NCBI GenBank assembly: GCA_016929355.1
Contig: JAFGJA010000057.1
Coordinates: 1-6,079 of the forward strand
Source of the DNA: Anaerolineae bacterium
GTDB taxonomy: Bacteria; Chloroflexota; Anaerolineae; Aggregatilineales; Aggregatilineaceae
Direction: 5' to 3'
Length of the DNA stretch: 6,079 nt
The notes under the pieces are model-generated. The model was given only the letters and a program-made list of their open reading frames with translations. It did no database searches and was not told the origin of the DNA. Made by a program: the position numbers and the translations under genes. Shown here in pieces: positions 4,999-6,079 of this stretch (position 1 is its first letter; each line of letters starts with the position of its first letter).

Positions 4999-6079
4999 TT
5001 AATGATTCCCTGTGCCCCAAAAATCAGGACAATTTCCCTTCAGCATTAGCAGCGCTTCCAGGAAAAAATAATCTCCGCAGATGAAATACTCATCCACGCC
5101 CCATTGCTTGTGTGCGTGATACGTGCCACCGCGCAGTAATCCCTGGGCATCTGGTTCCGTTTCCAGGTCGTGATCGATCATTGCCTGCAAAAGCTGAGTT
5201 GCTGTTTCACGAACCTGCTGTGCTTTATCTGGCGCTAGCTGCTTGGCGAGTCGCAGCATACCGGAAGCCGCAATCGCCCCGGCGGAGGTATCGGGGTAGT
5301 GGGGCGCATCGTCCGGCAGGCGAAAATCCCAGAGTGGCACGCCGTCCGGTGAGAGTTCAGTTTGCCAGCGCTGCATCAACCGTTCGGATAAAGCGAGGTA
5401 ATGTGCGCGTCGTTCGGGACACCATTCCGCCGCCGTCGCAAAACCGAAGATCGCCCACGCTTGGCCGCGCGCCCACAGCGAATCGTCGCTGTAGCCTTGG
5501 TGTGTTTGCGGGCCGATTGGCTTGCCGGTAGCCTGATCAAAGAAAAATGTATGGTTGGTGCTGTAATCATCACGCACCAGATATGCAGCGCTGCTGTTGG
5601 CGTGTTGGCGCGCGATGTTGTGATAAGTCATGTCACCGGTTTGTGCGCTGGCCCAGAACAGCAGGTGCAGATTCATCATGGTATCGACGATGATCCGCCC
5701 GCCATTGGTCGGATCGCCAATGGCATCCCATGCCTGGATATACTTTCCTGCCGGACGATACCGTTGAGCTAGTTCATCCGCCGCACGCAGGGCAACGGCG
5801 CGGGCGTGATCATCGCCTGTTAACTGCCACTGGGCGCGCGCCGAGAGAGTGTACAGAAAACCGAGATCATGCGTGATGCGCACGCGATCATCCAGGCGTT
5901 TTTCGAAACTGGCGAGGCGTGCGGCGGCGTAATTCCTGGTCGTTTCATCACGGGTAGTAGCATAAGTGAGCCACAATAATCCCGTCCAAAAGCCTGCTAA
6001 CCAATTGTCATTTGGCCCGGTGACATAAGTTTTTCTCTGGCCCACTGTCGGGAATTGATCGCCAAAAATGGCTTGATTG
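4999..6079 (-). CDS. Unsaturated glucuronyl hydrolase, GH88 family (5' end beyond window)
   Basis: The enzyme removes the 4,5-unsaturated uronic acid that polysaccharide lyases leave at the non-reducing end of glycosaminoglycan-type or related oligosaccharides (EC 3.2.1.179 type). About 359 residues are visible. The frame stays open to the right edge, and the codons above the first GTG (6045) encode FGDQFPTV, typical of the family N-terminus, so the true start is outside and roughly 15-20 residues are missing. Counting from that GTG, the fold is the alpha6/alpha6 barrel type, with NWLAGFWTGLLW (14-25), THDLGF (58-63), VDTMMNL (120-126), HQGYSDDSLWARGQAW (182-197) and a C-terminal GDYFFLEAL (324-332). 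D60 and D121 are 61 residues apart, as are D88 and D149 of the Bacillus sp. GL1 enzyme; H59, H165, Q183, R193 and W197 likewise fit its H87, H193, Q211, R221 and W225. Exact substrate is uncertain. No lyase is visible nearby. Confidence 0.92.
   Translation of the reverse strand, partial: NQAIFGDQFPTVGQRKTYVTGPNDNWLAGFWTGLLWLTYATTRDETTRNYAAARLASFEKRLDDRVRITHDLGFLYTLSARAQWQLTGDDHARAVALRAADELAQRYRPAGKYIQAWDAIGDPTNGGRIIVDTMMNLHLLFWASAQTGDMTYHNIARQHANSSAAYLVRDDYSTNHTFFFDQATGKPIGPQTHQGYSDDSLWARGQAWAIFGFATAAEWCPERRAHYLALSERLMQRWQTELSPDGVPLWDFRLPDDAPHYPDTSAGAIAASGMLRLAKQLAPDKAQQVRETATQLLQAMIDHDLETEPDAQGLLRGGTYHAHKQWGVDEYFICGDYFFLEALLMLKGNCPDFWGTGNH

Noticed and set aside
4652..5002. 116-codon open frame on the plus strand across the metK leader
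   Set aside because: It runs antisense through the SAM-I riboswitch and promoter, has no recognisable protein features, and its composition follows the RNA structure. It is a chance open frame.

Overview
All genes in this window lie on the minus strand. It looks like ordinary bacterial chromosome, probably from a free-living member of the Chloroflexota (Anaerolineae-like). That placement is inference: it rests on moderate GC content, AGGAGG-type ribosome sites, a SAM-I riboswitch ahead of metK, a short GDP-mannose pyrophosphorylase without a cupin tail, and a membrane-anchored VP/IP-rich protein of a style I associate with that phylum. No mobile element, CRISPR array, tRNA or rRNA is visible.

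In transcription order (high to low coordinates), the window opens with a 5'-truncated unsaturated glucuronyl hydrolase (GH88, 4999-6079). A 410-base non-coding stretch (4589-4998) follows. It holds a probable promoter, a complete SAM-I (S-box) riboswitch aptamer (4713-4842), a downstream expression platform with competing G/C-rich pairings, and a strong ribosome site. It controls metK (S-adenosylmethionine synthase, GTG start, 3365-4588), which ends at a clear hairpin terminator (3298-3323).

Next is a two-gene unit with its own good extended -10 promoter (3237-3266). An unrecognised single-pass membrane-anchored protein (2332-3171) is joined by a TAATG stop/start overlap to a class I SAM-dependent methyltransferase with a C-terminal Trm112-like zinc-ribbon remnant (1397-2332). 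That unit ends at a hairpin plus T-run (1326-1361). The loop of this hairpin contains the likely -10 box of the next promoter.

The last unit is manC (mannose-1-phosphate guanylyltransferase, 167-1249), followed 38 bases later by the start of a DUF503/YlxP-like gene that runs off the left edge.

Functionally, metK makes SAM under feedback control by SAM itself, and SAM is the cofactor of the downstream methyltransferase. ManC makes GDP-mannose for surface glycans, and the GH88 enzyme finishes breakdown of uronate-containing oligosaccharides. I see no previously undescribed multi-gene system. The least explained parts are the membrane-anchored protein coupled to the methyltransferase, that methyltransferase's incomplete zinc site, and the switching architecture of the metK leader.
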